Shown one piece after another: positions 1 through 8,529 of a stretch of DNA of 51,511 nucleotides; the stretch's first letter is position 1, and each line of letters opens with the position of its first letter. The DNA comes from Roseovarius gahaiensis (GTDB lineage Bacteria; Pseudomonadota; Alphaproteobacteria; Rhodobacterales; Rhodobacteraceae), in contig NZ_JAAORB010000018.1 in NCBI RefSeq assembly GCF_011601345.1, positions 1-51,511 of the forward strand, in the 5' to 3' direction. Below the pieces are notes generated by a model. The model was not told the origin of the DNA and searched no databases. It worked only from the letters and a program-made list of their open reading frames with translations. The translations under genes and the position numbers were made by a program.

Positions 1-108
1 GGCATGAGGAAACTGACCGTTCTGACGCTCAATGTCGATAAAGGTGCGATAGCGCCCTTCCTCGTGCAGACGGTTGATCGCGTCTTCCAGCTTCGCAGAG
101 TAATCCAC
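1..108 (-). CDS. hemA: 5-aminolevulinate synthase, N-terminal part (runs off the left edge)
   Basis: Only the first 36 codons are in the window. They begin with GTG at 108 and read VDYSAKLEDAINRLHEEGRY followed by RTFIDIERQNGQFPHA, the conserved N-terminus of alphaproteobacterial ALA synthase. A strong GGAGGA ribosome site lies a few bases upstream, at about 115-121, which fixes the GTG start. The enzyme is PLP-dependent and condenses glycine with succinyl-CoA, the first step of haem and tetrapyrrole synthesis in Alphaproteobacteria. The catalytic region is outside the window, so completeness cannot be judged. An FNR-like box lies about 140 bases upstream. Confidence 0.88.
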   Translation of the reverse strand, partial: MDYSAKLEDAINRLHEEGRYRTFIDIERQNGQFPHA

Positions 109-247
109 TGGCGTCTCCTCCTTCGGTCTTTTGCGGCCCCCTGTTCCGGGCCGTTGTCGCATTGCAGGCGACATATTCATTAACGGTGATGCATATAGAT
201 GTCCCACCCCTCACGCAACAGGTTACAAATTGCCGCCCCCCCATTCT

Positions 248-261
248 TTGACATCGATCAA
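248..261. promoter_or_regulatory. FNR/FnrL-type box between hemA and the M20 gene
   Basis: TTGAC-ATCG-ATCAA differs by one base from the FNR/FnrL consensus TTGAT-N4-ATCAA. It lies in the divergent region between hemA and the broken M20 peptidase. hemA of Rhodobacter sphaeroides is a known FnrL target, so oxygen control of hemA is the likeliest role. The site is about 140 bases from the hemA start and about 67 from the peptidase start, and sequence alone cannot say which gene it serves. Confidence 0.5.
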
Positions 262-327
262 GCCCGCTGGACAGCAGCGTGTCACCTGATACGCTATTTA
301 AAACTTATATAAATTCAAGGATCGCAA

Positions 328-1704
328 ATGTCACTGGACGCCGTTCTGGCCCGCATCGACGACCAACTGCCCGCCGCAACCGACCGCCTTATGGGGTTGC
401 TGCGCATCCCGTCCATCTCGACCGACCCAACCTATGCCGGGCCGTGCACGCAGGCCGCCGATTAGCTGGTCAATGACCTCAACAGCCTTGGCATACAGGC
501 CGAAAAGCGCGAAACACCGGGGCATCCGATGGTTGTTGGGCATGTCGACGGCGATGGCCCGCACCTGTTGTTTTATGGCCATTACGATGTGCAGCCCGTC
601 GACCCGCTGGAGTTATGGGACAGCCCGCCGTTCGAGCCCAAGCTTGAAGATACCCCCAAAGGTCAGGTGATCCGTGGCCGGGGCAGTTCGGACGACAAAG
701 GCCAGTTGATGACATTTGTCGAGGCCTGCCGCGCATGGCGCGACGTCAACGGCACCCTGCCTTGCAAGATCACGATCTTTTTCGAAGGCGAAGAGGAATC
801 AGGCTCGCCGTCGCTGGTGCCATTTATGGAACAAAACGCCGATGAATTGCGCGCCGATATCGCGTTGATTTGCGACACCGGCCTGTTCCAATCGAAAACG
901 CCAGCCATTGTGACCATGCTACGCGGGATGGTGACCGAAGAACTGACGATCACGGGCCCCAAGGTCGATCTGCATTCCGGCTTTTTCGGTGGTTTGGCGA
1001 TGAACCCCATTCGGGCGCTGTCGGGCATTCTGGCCGATCTGCATGACAGCACGGGCCGCGTGACGATTCCCGGATTCTACGATGGTATCCCGGAGCTGAC
1101 CGATGAGGTCCGCGCCCAATGGGAGGGTCTGAATTTCGACTGGCAAGATTTTCTAGGTTCGGTCGGACTCAGCCAACCGGCGGGCGAACAGGGGCGCATG
1201 CCGCTTGAAATGATCTGGTCACGCCCCACCGCCGAGGTCAACGGCATCTGGGGCGGCTATACCGGCGACGGTTTCAAAACCGTGCTGCCCGCGCAAGCCC
1301 ATGCCAAGATCAGCTTCCGCCTTGTCGAGGGCCAAGATCCCGACACCATCCGCGATGCGTTTCGCGGTTTCGTGCAGGCCCGCCTGCCCGACGATTGCAG
1401 CGTCGATTTCAAAGCGCATGGCGGCTCGGCGGCATCGGTCATGGAAACCAGCGATCCGGCCTTTGAGGCCGCCCGCCAAGCCCTGTCGGATGAATGGCCC
1501 GACGAGGCTGCGTATGTTGGCTGTGGTGGCTCGATCCCGATTGCCGGGCATTTCCAATCCATCCTTGGCATGAACGCCATGCTGATCGGCTTTGGCAAAG
1601 ACGATGACGCCATCCACTCTCCGAACGAAAAATATGACCTTGAAAGCTTTCACAAGGGTATGCGCAGTTGGGCACGCATTCTTGATGCGCTAAGCAAAGA
1701 GTAA
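328..1704 (+). pseudogene. M20-family dipeptidase gene interrupted by an in-frame TAG
   Basis: Reading from ATG 328 (AAGGA ribosome site just upstream) gives a normal M20 dipeptidase start. Codon 46 is TAG at 463-465, and the same frame then continues without interruption to 1704. The full frame is 458 codons, the usual length of this family, and the stop falls where relatives often have Trp (context AAD-stop-LVNDL), so a single TGG to TAG change explains it. Metal-site residues are downstream: GHYDVQPVDP gives H85 and D87 in the full frame, and EGEEESGSPS and the GGSIPIAGHF region follow. A second start at ATG 529 would give a 391-residue protein that keeps these motifs but lacks 67 N-terminal residues, and it has no clear ribosome site. 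It is either a recent pseudogene or a sequencing error. Confidence 0.8.
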
Positions 1705-1713
1705 GGCTCCGCC

Positions 1714-2580
1714 ATGACAATACCCGGTTTCACCTGTGATACGCGCGCGCCGAACGCGGTGGATATCACCTATAGCATCGGCGGCGCGGGTCCGCCTTTG
1801 GTTTTGCTGCACGGGTTCCCGCAAACCCACGCCATGTGGGCACAGATTGCACCTGATTTGGCCACGACTCATACGGTTATCTGCCCTGATCTGCGCGGCT
1901 ATGGCGACAGCGGCAAACCGCAAGACATGGCCGCCTACAGCTTTCGCGCCATGGCGCGCGACGTGTTGGCCCTGATGGACCAGCTTGGCTATGACAGCTT
2001 TGCCGTGGTGGGCCATGATCGCGGCGGGCGCGTGGCACACCGGCTGGCCCTGGACGCGCCGGATGCCATCACCCGGCTGGCCGTGCTGGATATCGTGCCC
2101 ACGCACACCCTGCTGGACGATTTACACGCGCAAGTGGCCCGCGCGTATTACCACTGGTTCTTTCTGGCACAGCCCGCGCCGTTCCCGGAAACCATGATCG
2201 CCCACGATCCCGACGCCTATTACGAAAGCTGTCTTTTGGGTTGGGGCAAAGCCGACCTGTCACAATTCGACGCGGCGCAACTGGCCGCCTACCGATCTGC
2301 ATGGCGCAAGCCCGACACCATCCGCGGGATGTGCAATGATTACCGCGCCACCTTGGCGGTGGATTTTCAAGACGATGCCGATGATCTGTCGCAGCGCGTC
2401 ACCTGCCCCACCCTTGTGCTATACGGCGCCGACGGGGCTATGGCGCAGCATTACGATATGGCCGCTGCTTGGTCGGACAAGTGCACGGATGTTCAGACGT
2501 GTGCCATTCCCGGCGGGCATTTCTTCCCCGACACGGCAGCACGGAAAACCGCGACCGCGCTTAGCGCGTTTTTTGGCTGA
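1714..2580 (+). CDS. Alpha/beta hydrolase of the fluoroacetate/haloacetate dehalogenase type
   Basis: The protein has 288 residues, and its whole length resembles fluoroacetate dehalogenases such as RPA1163 of Rhodopseudomonas. The nucleophile elbow GHDRGGR gives D102 with carboxylate-binding R103 and R106. The acid is D126 in AVLDIVPT and the base is H269 in PGGHFF. The halide pocket is also intact: H147 and W148 in YYHWFF, and Y210 in CNDYRA. These residues are known to bind fluoride and are usually altered in epoxide hydrolases, so a C-F or C-Cl cleaving haloacid hydrolase is favoured. It starts 9 bases after the broken peptidase, probably in the same transcript. Its 3' end overlaps the convergent small membrane gene by 20 bases. 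Substrate is inferred. Confidence 0.8.
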   Translation: MTIPGFTCDTRAPNAVDITYSIGGAGPPLVLLHGFPQTHAMWAQIAPDLATTHTVICPDLRGYGDSGKPQDMAAYSFRAMARDVLALMDQLGYDSFAVVGHDRGGRVAHRLALDAPDAITRLAVLDIVPTHTLLDDLHAQVARAYYHWFFLAQPAPFPETMIAHDPDAYYESCLLGWGKADLSQFDAAQLAAYRSAWRKPDTIRGMCNDYRATLAVDFQDDADDLSQRVTCPTLVLYGADGAMAQHYDMAAAWSDKCTDVQTCAIPGGHFFPDTAARKTATALSAFFG

Positions 2581-2788
2581 TCTCGCGCGCAAGCTTGGCC
2601 ACGGCCAAGGCCCACGGAAGGGAATGCAACAGCAGATCGAACCAGTCAATCGGACGCACCAGATCGCCCGCGATCAGCATTTTCAGCTTTTCCCAGATAT
2701 GAGGCTCGGGGATGACAGGCGCTAACCCCAACGTCGCGCAAAGCGCCAGCACGATGAGCCACGGCAGTTTGTCCAAAATACGGGCCAT
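2561..2788 (-). CDS. Small hydrophobic inner-membrane protein, unknown function
   Basis: The 75-residue product has two hydrophobic stretches, roughly residues 8-26 (LPWLIVLALCATLGLAP) and 50-64 (around FDLLLHSLPWALAVAKLA). An amphipathic PEPHIWEKLKMLIAGDLVRP segment separates them. Similar short proteins occur in Rhodobacteraceae and are often labelled RND transporter, a name that cannot be right for so small a protein. It lies just downstream of two tRNA-Asp genes on the same strand and overlaps the 3' end of the convergent dehalogenase. No catalytic motif is visible. Confidence 0.65.
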   Translation of the reverse strand: MARILDKLPWLIVLALCATLGLAPVIPEPHIWEKLKMLIAGDLVRPIDWFDLLLHSLPWALAVAKLAREISQKTR

Positions 2789-2820
2789 GCACGTCGCATC
2801 CAGTTCAAGGGAAACTTAAG

Positions 2821-2897
2821 TGGCGCGGTTGACGGGGCTCGAACCCGCGACCTCCGGCGTGACAGGCCGGCACTCTAACCAGCTGAGCTACAACCGC
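2821..2897 (-). tRNA. tRNA-Asp (GTC), copy 1
   Basis: This is a 77-base cloverleaf on the minus strand. The acceptor GCGGTTG pairs with CAACCGC, the discriminator is G and CCA is encoded. The anticodon stem CCGGC/GCCGG closes the loop CTGTCAC with anticodon GTC. It differs from the neighbouring copy by one base in the D arm. Confidence 0.95.
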
Positions 2898-2929
2898 GCT
2901 TTCACGACAAGCGAACCTTGGGGCAGTGG

Positions 2930-3006
2930 TGGCGCGGTTGACGGGGCTCGAACCCGCGACCTCCGGCGTGACAGGCCGGCACTCTAACCAACTGAGCTAC
3001 AACCGC
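2930..3006 (-). tRNA. tRNA-Asp (GTC), copy 2
   Basis: This is a tandem copy of the tRNA-Asp 32 bases away, with the same 77-base length, anticodon GTC and encoded CCA. The only difference seen is one D-arm base (ctcagttgg here, ctcagctgg in copy 1). It is upstream of copy 1 in transcription order and probably shares its transcript. Confidence 0.95.
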
Positions 3007-3214
3007 TCACTGCCCGCTCGATCTCTTGAGCGTGTGGCGCTTATTAGGCGCAGCGCGCGGTGCCGTCAAGCGCCGTTTGGGGAAATTTCACCAGCTAGCC
3101 GCCATGTTTTGAACCAACCCGACAGCGACCTGCGCCACAGGGTCGCAAACCCTCTTGCCGACCGGGGTCCGGCGTCTACTTACCGACTTATAAATTGCAG
3201 CAAGGAGGACGGAT

Positions 3215-3346
3215 ATGTTCAAAGGTTTCTTCAGCGCGATGCTGATCGTCACCGGGATTCTGGTGGTTCTGCCCGCGCTTATGATTCTGGCTCTTGAGGG
3301 GCCAGATTGGTTGGAGCAATGGCAACTCATGTCGCCCATCCTGTAA
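3215..3346 (+). CDS. 43-residue single-pass membrane protein
   Basis: This short ORF has a near-perfect ribosome site (AAGGAGG, about 6 bases before ATG). It encodes a 43-residue protein whose residues 5-27 form one hydrophobic helix (FFSAMLIVTGILVVLPALMIL). An acidic, Trp-containing tail EGPDWLEQWQ follows. A GC-rich hairpin lies directly after the stop. Strong initiation signal, membrane helix and hairpin together support a real small gene. I do not recognise the family and give no function. Confidence 0.6.
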   Translation: MFKGFFSAMLIVTGILVVLPALMILALEGPDWLEQWQLMSPIL

Positions 3347-3353
3347 CACCCCC

Positions 3354-3379
3354 GGCGCGGTTGGTTTGCTAACCGCGCC
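3354..3379 (+). terminator. GC-rich hairpin after the 43-residue gene
   Basis: A perfect 9-bp stem GGCGCGGTT/AACCGCGCC with an 8-base loop begins 8 bases after the small gene's stop. The T-run is poor (a TTCTTTT sequence comes only about 16 bases later), so it is a weak intrinsic terminator or a transcript-stabilising hairpin. Confidence 0.4.
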
Positions 3380-3424
3380 GCGCCGTGTTGCCGGTTCTTT
3401 TAAAGTCCAACGTTCCATGGGGAA

Positions 3425-3500
<76 letters not shown>

Positions 3501-3587
3501 GGTGCGCGCGTCTTAGCCAATGCCGACGCCGCGCGCAAGAGGCTGTTTTCCGCTATTGGCCACAGACCCAACCGCTAAGCCAAACAC

Positions 3588-3633
3588 CTCAAACAAAAGA
3601 AAACGGCGCGCCCGACTGTCAGGCACGCCGTTT
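3588..3633 (-). terminator. Intrinsic terminator after tRNA-Val (CAC)
   Basis: Read on the minus strand, the inverted repeat at 3601-3612/3622-3633 pairs 11 of 12 bases. It is followed by the T-rich tail TTTTCTTTTGTTT. It sits 10 bases past the 3' end of tRNA-Val (CAC) and would separate it from tRNA-Val (TAC). Confidence 0.75.
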
Positions 3634-3642
3634 GAAAATTCA

Positions 3643-3717
3643 TGGTGGGTGATAAGAGATTTGAACTCCTGACATCTTCGATGTGAACGAAGCGCTCTAC
3701 CACTGAGCTAATCACCC
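3643..3717 (-). tRNA. tRNA-Val (CAC)
   Basis: This is a 75-base cloverleaf on the minus strand. The acceptor GGGTGAT pairs with ATCACCC, the discriminator is A and CCA is encoded. The anticodon loop TTCACAT gives anticodon CAC, specific for GTG. It shares the anticodon stem with the nearby TAC isoacceptor but has a slightly shorter D loop. Confidence 0.94.
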
Positions 3718-3736
3718 GTTGGAAAGCTATTTAGCG

Positions 3737-4225
3737 TCACTCGGCAGCGTCTGCAACACTCTCTTTCGCATTATCTTGGGTCGCGTCATCGCCATGATCC
3801 AGCGCCGGTGACGCGCTTTTGCTTTGGCGGATCTTGGCCACGGTGATACGCGCATTCGGCGTGTCCTTGGTGCGCTGCTGCTTGATCTTGCCAAAGGGCT
3901 GCAAATTCAATTCGCGCCCTTCAGCGATGGCTTCACCGAGGATATCGATCATCGCCTCGACCACTGGTTTTGCGTATTTCTTGCGCACATCCGAGCGTTC
4001 GGTGACAAGATCGACCAATTCTTTCTTTTTCAACTCAGGCGCAGCCGTCTGCGGCGTGGCCTCGTTGACTACGGCCGGATCGGGCGTAGAGGTTGCAGCG
4101 GGCTTTGCCGGTTTGGGGCCCGACGATTTGGGGGCCGACGATGCTGTCGCCAGCGTTGACGGCGATACAGACGCTTTCAGGGGGCTTGTTTTGGCCTTGG
4201 TCGGGGCGGTCTTGCGTTTGGACAT
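3737..4225 (-). CDS. HU-family DNA-binding protein with basic N-terminal tail
   Basis: The protein has 162 residues against about 90 for ordinary HU. Residues 66-136 resemble the HU/IHF fold (LKKKELVDLVTERSDV, then GRELNLQPFGKIKQQ and NARITVAKIRQSKS). The N-terminal 60 residues are rich in Lys, Pro, Ala, Ser and Thr, like a histone H1 tail, and the C-terminus is acidic. It is probably a nucleoid-associated protein. The canonical arm sequence is not fully kept, so DNA-binding mode is uncertain. It stands alone, just downstream of the tRNA-Val (CAC) gene in the leftward direction. Confidence 0.8.
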   Translation of the reverse strand: MSKRKTAPTKAKTSPLKASVSPSTLATASSAPKSSGPKPAKPAATSTPDPAVVNEATPQTAAPELKKKELVDLVTERSDVRKKYAKPVVEAMIDILGEAIAEGRELNLQPFGKIKQQRTKDTPNARITVAKIRQSKSASPALDHGDDATQDNAKESVADAAE

Positions 4226-4353
4226 TTGACACTCTCTATCATGACTGCTCTGCGCGACACAGTAACCGCAAGCCCCTCTTATGGCCAGCCGTCAGTTGAC
4301 GCCTCTCAACTTGCGACATAATATTTTGACCGCATATGTTGGGGATAAAAATC

Positions 4354-4545
4354 ATGAAAACCACCGTGTTTACCGTGCTCGCCCTCGCCGCATTCAGCGG
4401 CGCAGCCATCGCAAGCGGCTTGTCAGATCCGGTTGTGACACCCGAAGTCATTGCCGCAGATGCGGTCGATACATCGGATAAAATCGGCGGGCTGGTTGCC
4501 TTTGTGACGGTGTTGCTGATCATTCTGGGTGCTGCTGGCGTCTGA
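4354..4545 (+). CDS. Small secreted or membrane-anchored protein, unknown function
   Basis: The product has 63 residues. The start at 4354 is preferred over ATG 4336 because GGGGA lies about 8 bases before it and the protein then begins with a signal-like segment (MKTTVFTVLALAAFSGAAIA). A short region with SDPVVTPEVI follows, and a C-terminal hydrophobic helix (GGLVAFVTVLLIILGAAGV) ends the protein. Similar tiny proteins in Rhodobacteraceae are sometimes mislabelled ferrochelatase; nothing here supports an enzyme. A bidirectional terminator follows. Confidence 0.65.
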   Translation: MKTTVFTVLALAAFSGAAIASGLSDPVVTPEVIAADAVDTSDKIGGLVAFVTVLLIILGAAGV

Positions 4546-4589
4546 TACAGTGGACGGCGTCCGCACCTAGAGGCGCTTTGAGAACAAAA

Positions 4590-4620
4590 AAGACCCCGCC
4601 ACGTATCGCGGCGGGGTCTT
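4590..4620. terminator. Bidirectional terminator between the small secreted protein and lon
   Basis: An 11-bp perfect stem AAGACCCCGCC/GGCGGGGTCTT with a 9-base loop is flanked by A-runs on the left and T-rich sequence on the right. It can therefore end both the rightward small gene and the leftward lon transcript. Confidence 0.85.
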
Positions 4621-4662
4621 CGTGTTTTTCGATGTCCGCAGACCTGCAGAGCGTGGTCCACG

Positions 4663-7074
4663 TCAGTGGGCCGTTGCGGCCTTGCCACGGCCCTCGGCCT
4701 TCAGCGCGGCTTCGGCTGCGGCCGCCTCTTCGGCCTCTTCATCCCATTCCACCGCTTCGGGCGTGCGCACCAGCGCCAACTTCAGCACATCGCGGACGTG
4801 ATCCACCGGGATGATGTCCAGCCCCTCTTTCACGTTGTCCGGGATTTCGATCAGATCCTTTTCGTTTTCACGTGGGATCAGAACCGTTTTGATGCCCCCG
4901 CGAAGGGCCGCCAGCAGCTTTTCTTTCAAGCCACCAATGGCCAACGCGTTGCCGCGCAAGGTGACCTCGCCGGTCATGGCGATATCCTTGCGCACCGGGA
5001 TGCCCGTCAGCACGGAAACGATCGACGTGACCATCGCCAAACCGGCGCTTGGCCCGTCCTTGGGCGTGGCACCTTCGGGAACGTGGACGTGGATATCCCA
5101 CTTTTCAAAGCGCGGCGGCTTGACCCCGATCTCGGGCGCGATGGACCGCACGTAAGAACTCGCGGCATCGATCGATTCTTTCATCACGTCGCCCAAGGTG
5201 CCGGTGGTCTTCATCCGGCCCTTGCCGGGCAGGCGCAACGCCTCGATGTTCAGCAACTCGCCCCCGACCGAGGTATAGGCCAACCCGGTGACGACACCGA
5301 CCTGATCCTTTTCTTCGGCCAGACCATAGCGGAACTTCTTGACGCCCAGATAATCCGTCAGGTTCTCGGGTGTCACCGTGATTGCCTTGTCCTCACCCTT
5401 GATGATCCGGGTGACCGCCTTGCGCGCGACCTTGGCGATTTCACGCTCAAGGTTCCGCACACCAGCCTCACGGGTATAGTGACGCACGATATCGGTCAGC
5501 GCCGCGTCGGTCAGCTCGAACTCGCCTTTCTCCAGGCCGTGGTTCTTGACCTGCTTCGGCAGCAAGTGCTGCTTGGCGATCTCGCGCTTTTCATCCTCGG
5601 TGTAGCCGGCCAGCGGAATGATCTCCATCCGGTCCAGCAATGGCCCCGGCATGGTATAGCTGTTGGCCGTGGTCAGGAACATGACGTTCGACAGATCATA
5701 TTCCACCTCAAGATAGTGATCCACGAAGGTCGCGTTCTGCTCAGGGTCCAGCACCTCAAGCATGGCCGATGCCGGATCGCCGCGAAAGTCCTGACCCATC
5801 TTGTCGATCTCATCCAACAAGATCAGCGGATTGGTCGTTTTGGCCTTTTTCAGCGCCTGAATGATCTTGCCCGGCATCGAGCCGATATAGGTGCGGCGGT
5901 GACCCCGGATTTCGCTTTCATCGCGCACGCCGCCAAGGGAGATGCGGATAAACTCGCGGCCCGTCGCTTTGGCCACGGATTCCCCAAGGCTGGTCTTGCC
6001 CACGCCCGGCGGGCCGACAAGGCACATGATCGGGCCTTTCAGCTTTTTCGAGCGCTGCTGCACCGCAAGATATTCGACGATCCGTTCCTTGACCTTTTCA
6101 AGGCCATAATGGTCGGTATCGAGGATTTTCTCGGCGCGGCCCAAATCCTTTTTGACGCGCGATTTCACGCCCCACGGGATCGACAGCATCCAATCCAGAT
6201 AGTTGCGCACCACTGTGGCCTCGGCGCTCATCGGGCTCATGTTCTTGAGCTTTTTCAGCTCGGCCTCGGCCTTGTCGCGCGCTTCCTTGGACAGCTTGGT
6301 GTTGGCGATCTTGTCTTCAAGCTCGGCCAGTTCGCCTTCGCCCTCTTCGCCATCGCCCAATTCCTTCTGAATGGCCTTCATCTGCTCATTCAGGTAGTAT
6401 TCGCGCTGCGTTTTCTCCATCTGCGACTTGACGCGCGTCTTGATCTTTTTCTCGACCTGCAAAACGCTCATCTCGCCTTGCATCAAGCCGTAAACCTTCT
6501 CAAGACGTTCGCTCACGCTCAGGGTTTCCAAAAGCTCCTGCTTCTGCTCAACCTCGATACCCAGATGCCCGGCCACCAGATCGGCCAGTTTCGCGGGCTC
6601 TTCGGTGTCGCTGACAGCGGCTAGCGCTTCTTCGGGGATGTTTTTCTTGACCTTCGCGTAGCGCTCAAACTCATCACCGACGGTGCGCAAAAGCGCCTCA
6701 ATGGTGGCTTGATCGCCCGGCATCTCTTGCAGATACTCGGCGCGCGCCTCGAAAAAGTTCTCGTTGTCCAGATATTCAGCGATCCGCACCCGCGCCACGC
6801 CTTCGACCAGCACCTTGACGGTGCCATCGGGCAGCTTCAGCAGTTGCAGCACATTGGCCAGCACACCGGCCCCGTAAATGCCGTCAACGTCGGGATCATC
6901 GACGCTGGCATCCATCTGGCTGGATAGCAGAATTTGCTTGTCGTCTTGCATGACCTCTTCCAGTGCGCGCACGGATTTTTCGCGCCCGACAAAAAGCGGC
7001 ACAATCATATGTGGGAACACCACAATATCGCGCAGCGGCAGGACTGGGTAAGAGGCGTTAAGAGGCTCTTGCAT
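4663..7074 (-). CDS. lon: ATP-dependent Lon protease
   Basis: The 803-residue protein is a full-length bacterial LonA. It has an N-terminal substrate-binding domain ([20 protein letters not shown]), a coiled-coil middle, an AAA+ module with Walker [10 protein letters not shown] and Walker [10 protein letters not shown], and a protease domain. The catalytic dyad is S676 in PKDGPSAG and K719 in GGLKEK, 43 residues apart as in E. coli Lon. It degrades misfolded and regulatory proteins in the cytoplasm. The C-terminus has a short acidic, Ala-rich extension. The gene is single, with a heat-shock-like promoter upstream and a strong terminator downstream. Confidence 0.97.
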   Translation of the reverse strand: MQEPLNASYPVLPLRDIVVFPHMIVPLFVGREKSVRALEEVMQDDKQILLSSQMDASVDDPDVDGIYGAGVLANVLQLLKLPDGTVKVLVEGVARVRIAEYLDNENFFEARAEYLQEMPGDQATIEALLRTVGDEFERYAKVKKNIPEEALAAVSDTEEPAKLADLVAGHLGIEVEQKQELLETLSVSERLEKVYGLMQGEMSVLQVEKKIKTRVKSQMEKTQREYYLNEQMKAIQKELGDGEEGEGELAELEDKIANTKLSKEARDKAEAELKKLKNMSPMSAEATVVRNYLDWMLSIPWGVKSRVKKDLGRAEKILDTDHYGLEKVKERIVEYLAVQQRSKKLKGPIMCLVGPPGVGKTSLGESVAKATGREFIRISLGGVRDESEIRGHRRTYIGSMPGKIIQALKKAKTTNPLILLDEIDKMGQDFRGDPASAMLEVLDPEQNATFVDHYLEVEYDLSNVMFLTTANSYTMPGPLLDRMEIIPLAGYTEDEKREIAKQHLLPKQVKNHGLEKGEFELTDAALTDIVRHYTREAGVRNLEREIAKVARKAVTRIIKGEDKAITVTPENLTDYLGVKKFRYGLAEEKDQVGVVTGLAYTSVGGELLNIEALRLPGKGRMKTTGTLGDVMKESIDAASSYVRSIAPEIGVKPPRFEKWDIHVHVPEGATPKDGPSAGLAMVTSIVSVLTGIPVRKDIAMTGEVTLRGNALAIGGLKEKLLAALRGGIKTVLIPRENEKDLIEIPDNVKEGLDIIPVDHVRDVLKLALVRTPEAVEWDEEAEEAAAAEAALKAEGRGKAATAH

Positions 7075-7154
7075 GCTCGTTTCCTTGTTCTGGGCAGATG
7101 ATCCGGGCCCCTGTTACAGGCAGCCGCGCCCATCTCCGCGTTTCCTGAATGTTA

Positions 7155-7182
7155 ACTTGGGGCGCACCCGCTCAGGTTTCAA
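7155..7182 (-). promoter_or_regulatory. RpoH (sigma-32)-like promoter of lon
   Basis: On the minus strand TTGAAA (7182-7177) and CCCCAAGT (7162-7155) are separated by 14 bases. This matches the heat-shock promoter form CTTGAAA-N(11-16)-CCCCAT. It lies about 80 bases upstream of the lon start, and lon is a classical RpoH target. No other promoter was looked for in the rest of the 237-base gap (7075-7311), which also holds the tgt 3' flank. Confidence 0.6.
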
Positions 7183-7311
7183 CCGATTTGATGCAGAATG
7201 CCCGCCGCGCCAAGGCATCACAAGGGTTGTTTACGGGCTATTTTCGAAGATTACGCGTCAGACTTGCGCGATGCCGGTGACTCGATCAGGCACAGCACTC
7301 AGCACATCCGA

Positions 7312-8439
7312 TTATAACGGCGCGATATCGCCCGCTTCCCGGCCCTTGTGAAAGCTGGCCTCCCACTCGGTAAACATCCCTTGGGCAATCGCCTGCCGCA
7401 TCCCATCCATGATCTGCTGAAAGTAATGCAGATTGTGCCAGGTCAGCAGCATCGAGCTGATGATTTCTTGGCTGCGGAACACGTGATGCAAATAGGCGCG
7501 GCTATAGTTGCGGCAGGCCGGACAGGTGCATTCATCGTCAATCGGGCGCGGGTCGTCCTGATGTCGGGCGTTCTTAATGTTCAACTGACCGTGCCGGGTG
7601 AACACCTGTCCCGTGCGCCCACTGCGGGACGGCAAAACACAATCCATCATGTCGATGCCGCGTTTGACAGCGCCCACGATATCATCGGGCTTGCCCACGC
7701 CCATCAGGTAGCGCGGCTTGTCGTGCGGCAAAAACCCCGGCGCATAATCCAGCACGCCGAACATCGCCTCTTGCCCCTCGCCTACGGCCAGACCGCCAAC
7801 CGCATAGCCATCGAACCCGATCTCGGTCAGGGCCTTGGCGCTTTCTTCGCGCAGTTCGGGGGTGACGCCGCCCTGCATGATGCCAAACAACGCATGGCCG
7901 GGCCGGTCGCCGAACGCCTCTTTCGAGCGCGCGGCCCACCGCATCGACAACCGCATGCTGTCGGCCACCTGTTTGTCGGTCGCAGGCAGTGCCGGGCATT
8001 CATCGAAACACATCACGATGTCGCTGCCCAACAGTCGCTGAATCTCCATCGAGCGCTCGGGCGTCAACTCGTGCTTGGACCCGTCGATATGGCTTTTGAA
8101 GGTCACGCCCGCCTCGGTCAGTTTGCGCAGCCCGGCAAGGCTCATCACCTGAAAGCCGCCGCTGTCGGTCAGAATGGGCCGATCCCAATTCATGAACTTG
8201 TGCAGCCCGCCCAAACGGTCGATCCGCTCCGCCGTGGGGCGCAGCATCAGGTGATAGGTGTTGCCCAGCAAAATATCCGCGCCCGTCGCGCGCACGTTTT
8301 CGGGCAGCATCGCCTTGACCGTCGCCGCCGTGCCCACCGGCATAAAGGCCGGCGTGCGCACATCACCGCGCGGGGTGCTGATCACACCTTTGCGCGCCAT
8401 CCCGTCCGTCGCTTGCACTTGAAAGTCGAATTTCACCAC
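7312..8439 (-). CDS. tgt: tRNA-guanine transglycosylase (queuine tRNA-ribosyltransferase)
   Basis: The 375-residue protein exchanges G34 for the queuosine precursor preQ1 in tRNAs with GUN anticodons, which include the tRNA-Asp genes in this window. D92 opens the DSGGFQ substrate motif, and D266 in MMDCVLPSR is the catalytic nucleophile. The zinc site is C304, C306, C309 and H335. Length and motifs are those of normal bacterial Tgt. It is divergent from the slipin gene, with 90 bases between. Confidence 0.96.
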   Translation of the reverse strand: MVKFDFQVQATDGMARKGVISTPRGDVRTPAFMPVGTAATVKAMLPENVRATGADILLGNTYHLMLRPTAERIDRLGGLHKFMNWDRPILTDSGGFQVMSLAGLRKLTEAGVTFKSHIDGSKHELTPERSMEIQRLLGSDIVMCFDECPALPATDKQVADSMRLSMRWAARSKEAFGDRPGHALFGIMQGGVTPELREESAKALTEIGFDGYAVGGLAVGEGQEAMFGVLDYAPGFLPHDKPRYLMGVGKPDDIVGAVKRGIDMMDCVLPSRSGRTGQVFTRHGQLNIKNARHQDDPRPIDDECTCPACRNYSRAYLHHVFRSQEIISSMLLTWHNLHYFQQIMDGMRQAIAQGMFTEWEASFHKGREAGDIAPL

Positions 8440-8529
8440 AACATCCCGCTTTTGCCGTCTTTCCGCCCCCCTTATTGTGATTTAATCTGCCTTGAAAACC
8501 CCGCGCCTTCATTTCAAGTGAGTTTCGCA

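Noticed and set aside
463..465. TAG read as pyrrolysine or selenocysteine-like recoding
   Set aside because: No pyrrolysine genes are in the window, and the expected residue is Trp, so a nonsense change or a sequence error is simpler.
4666..6624. 652-residue open frame on the plus strand opposite lon
   Set aside because: It is antisense to a complete, conserved Lon gene and shows no recognisable domain; high GC makes long opposite-strand frames common.
7348..8529. Long upstream extension of the slipin frame (690 residues from 7348)
   Set aside because: The extra 394 residues are antisense to tgt. The slipin start at 8530 begins with a proper membrane helix.
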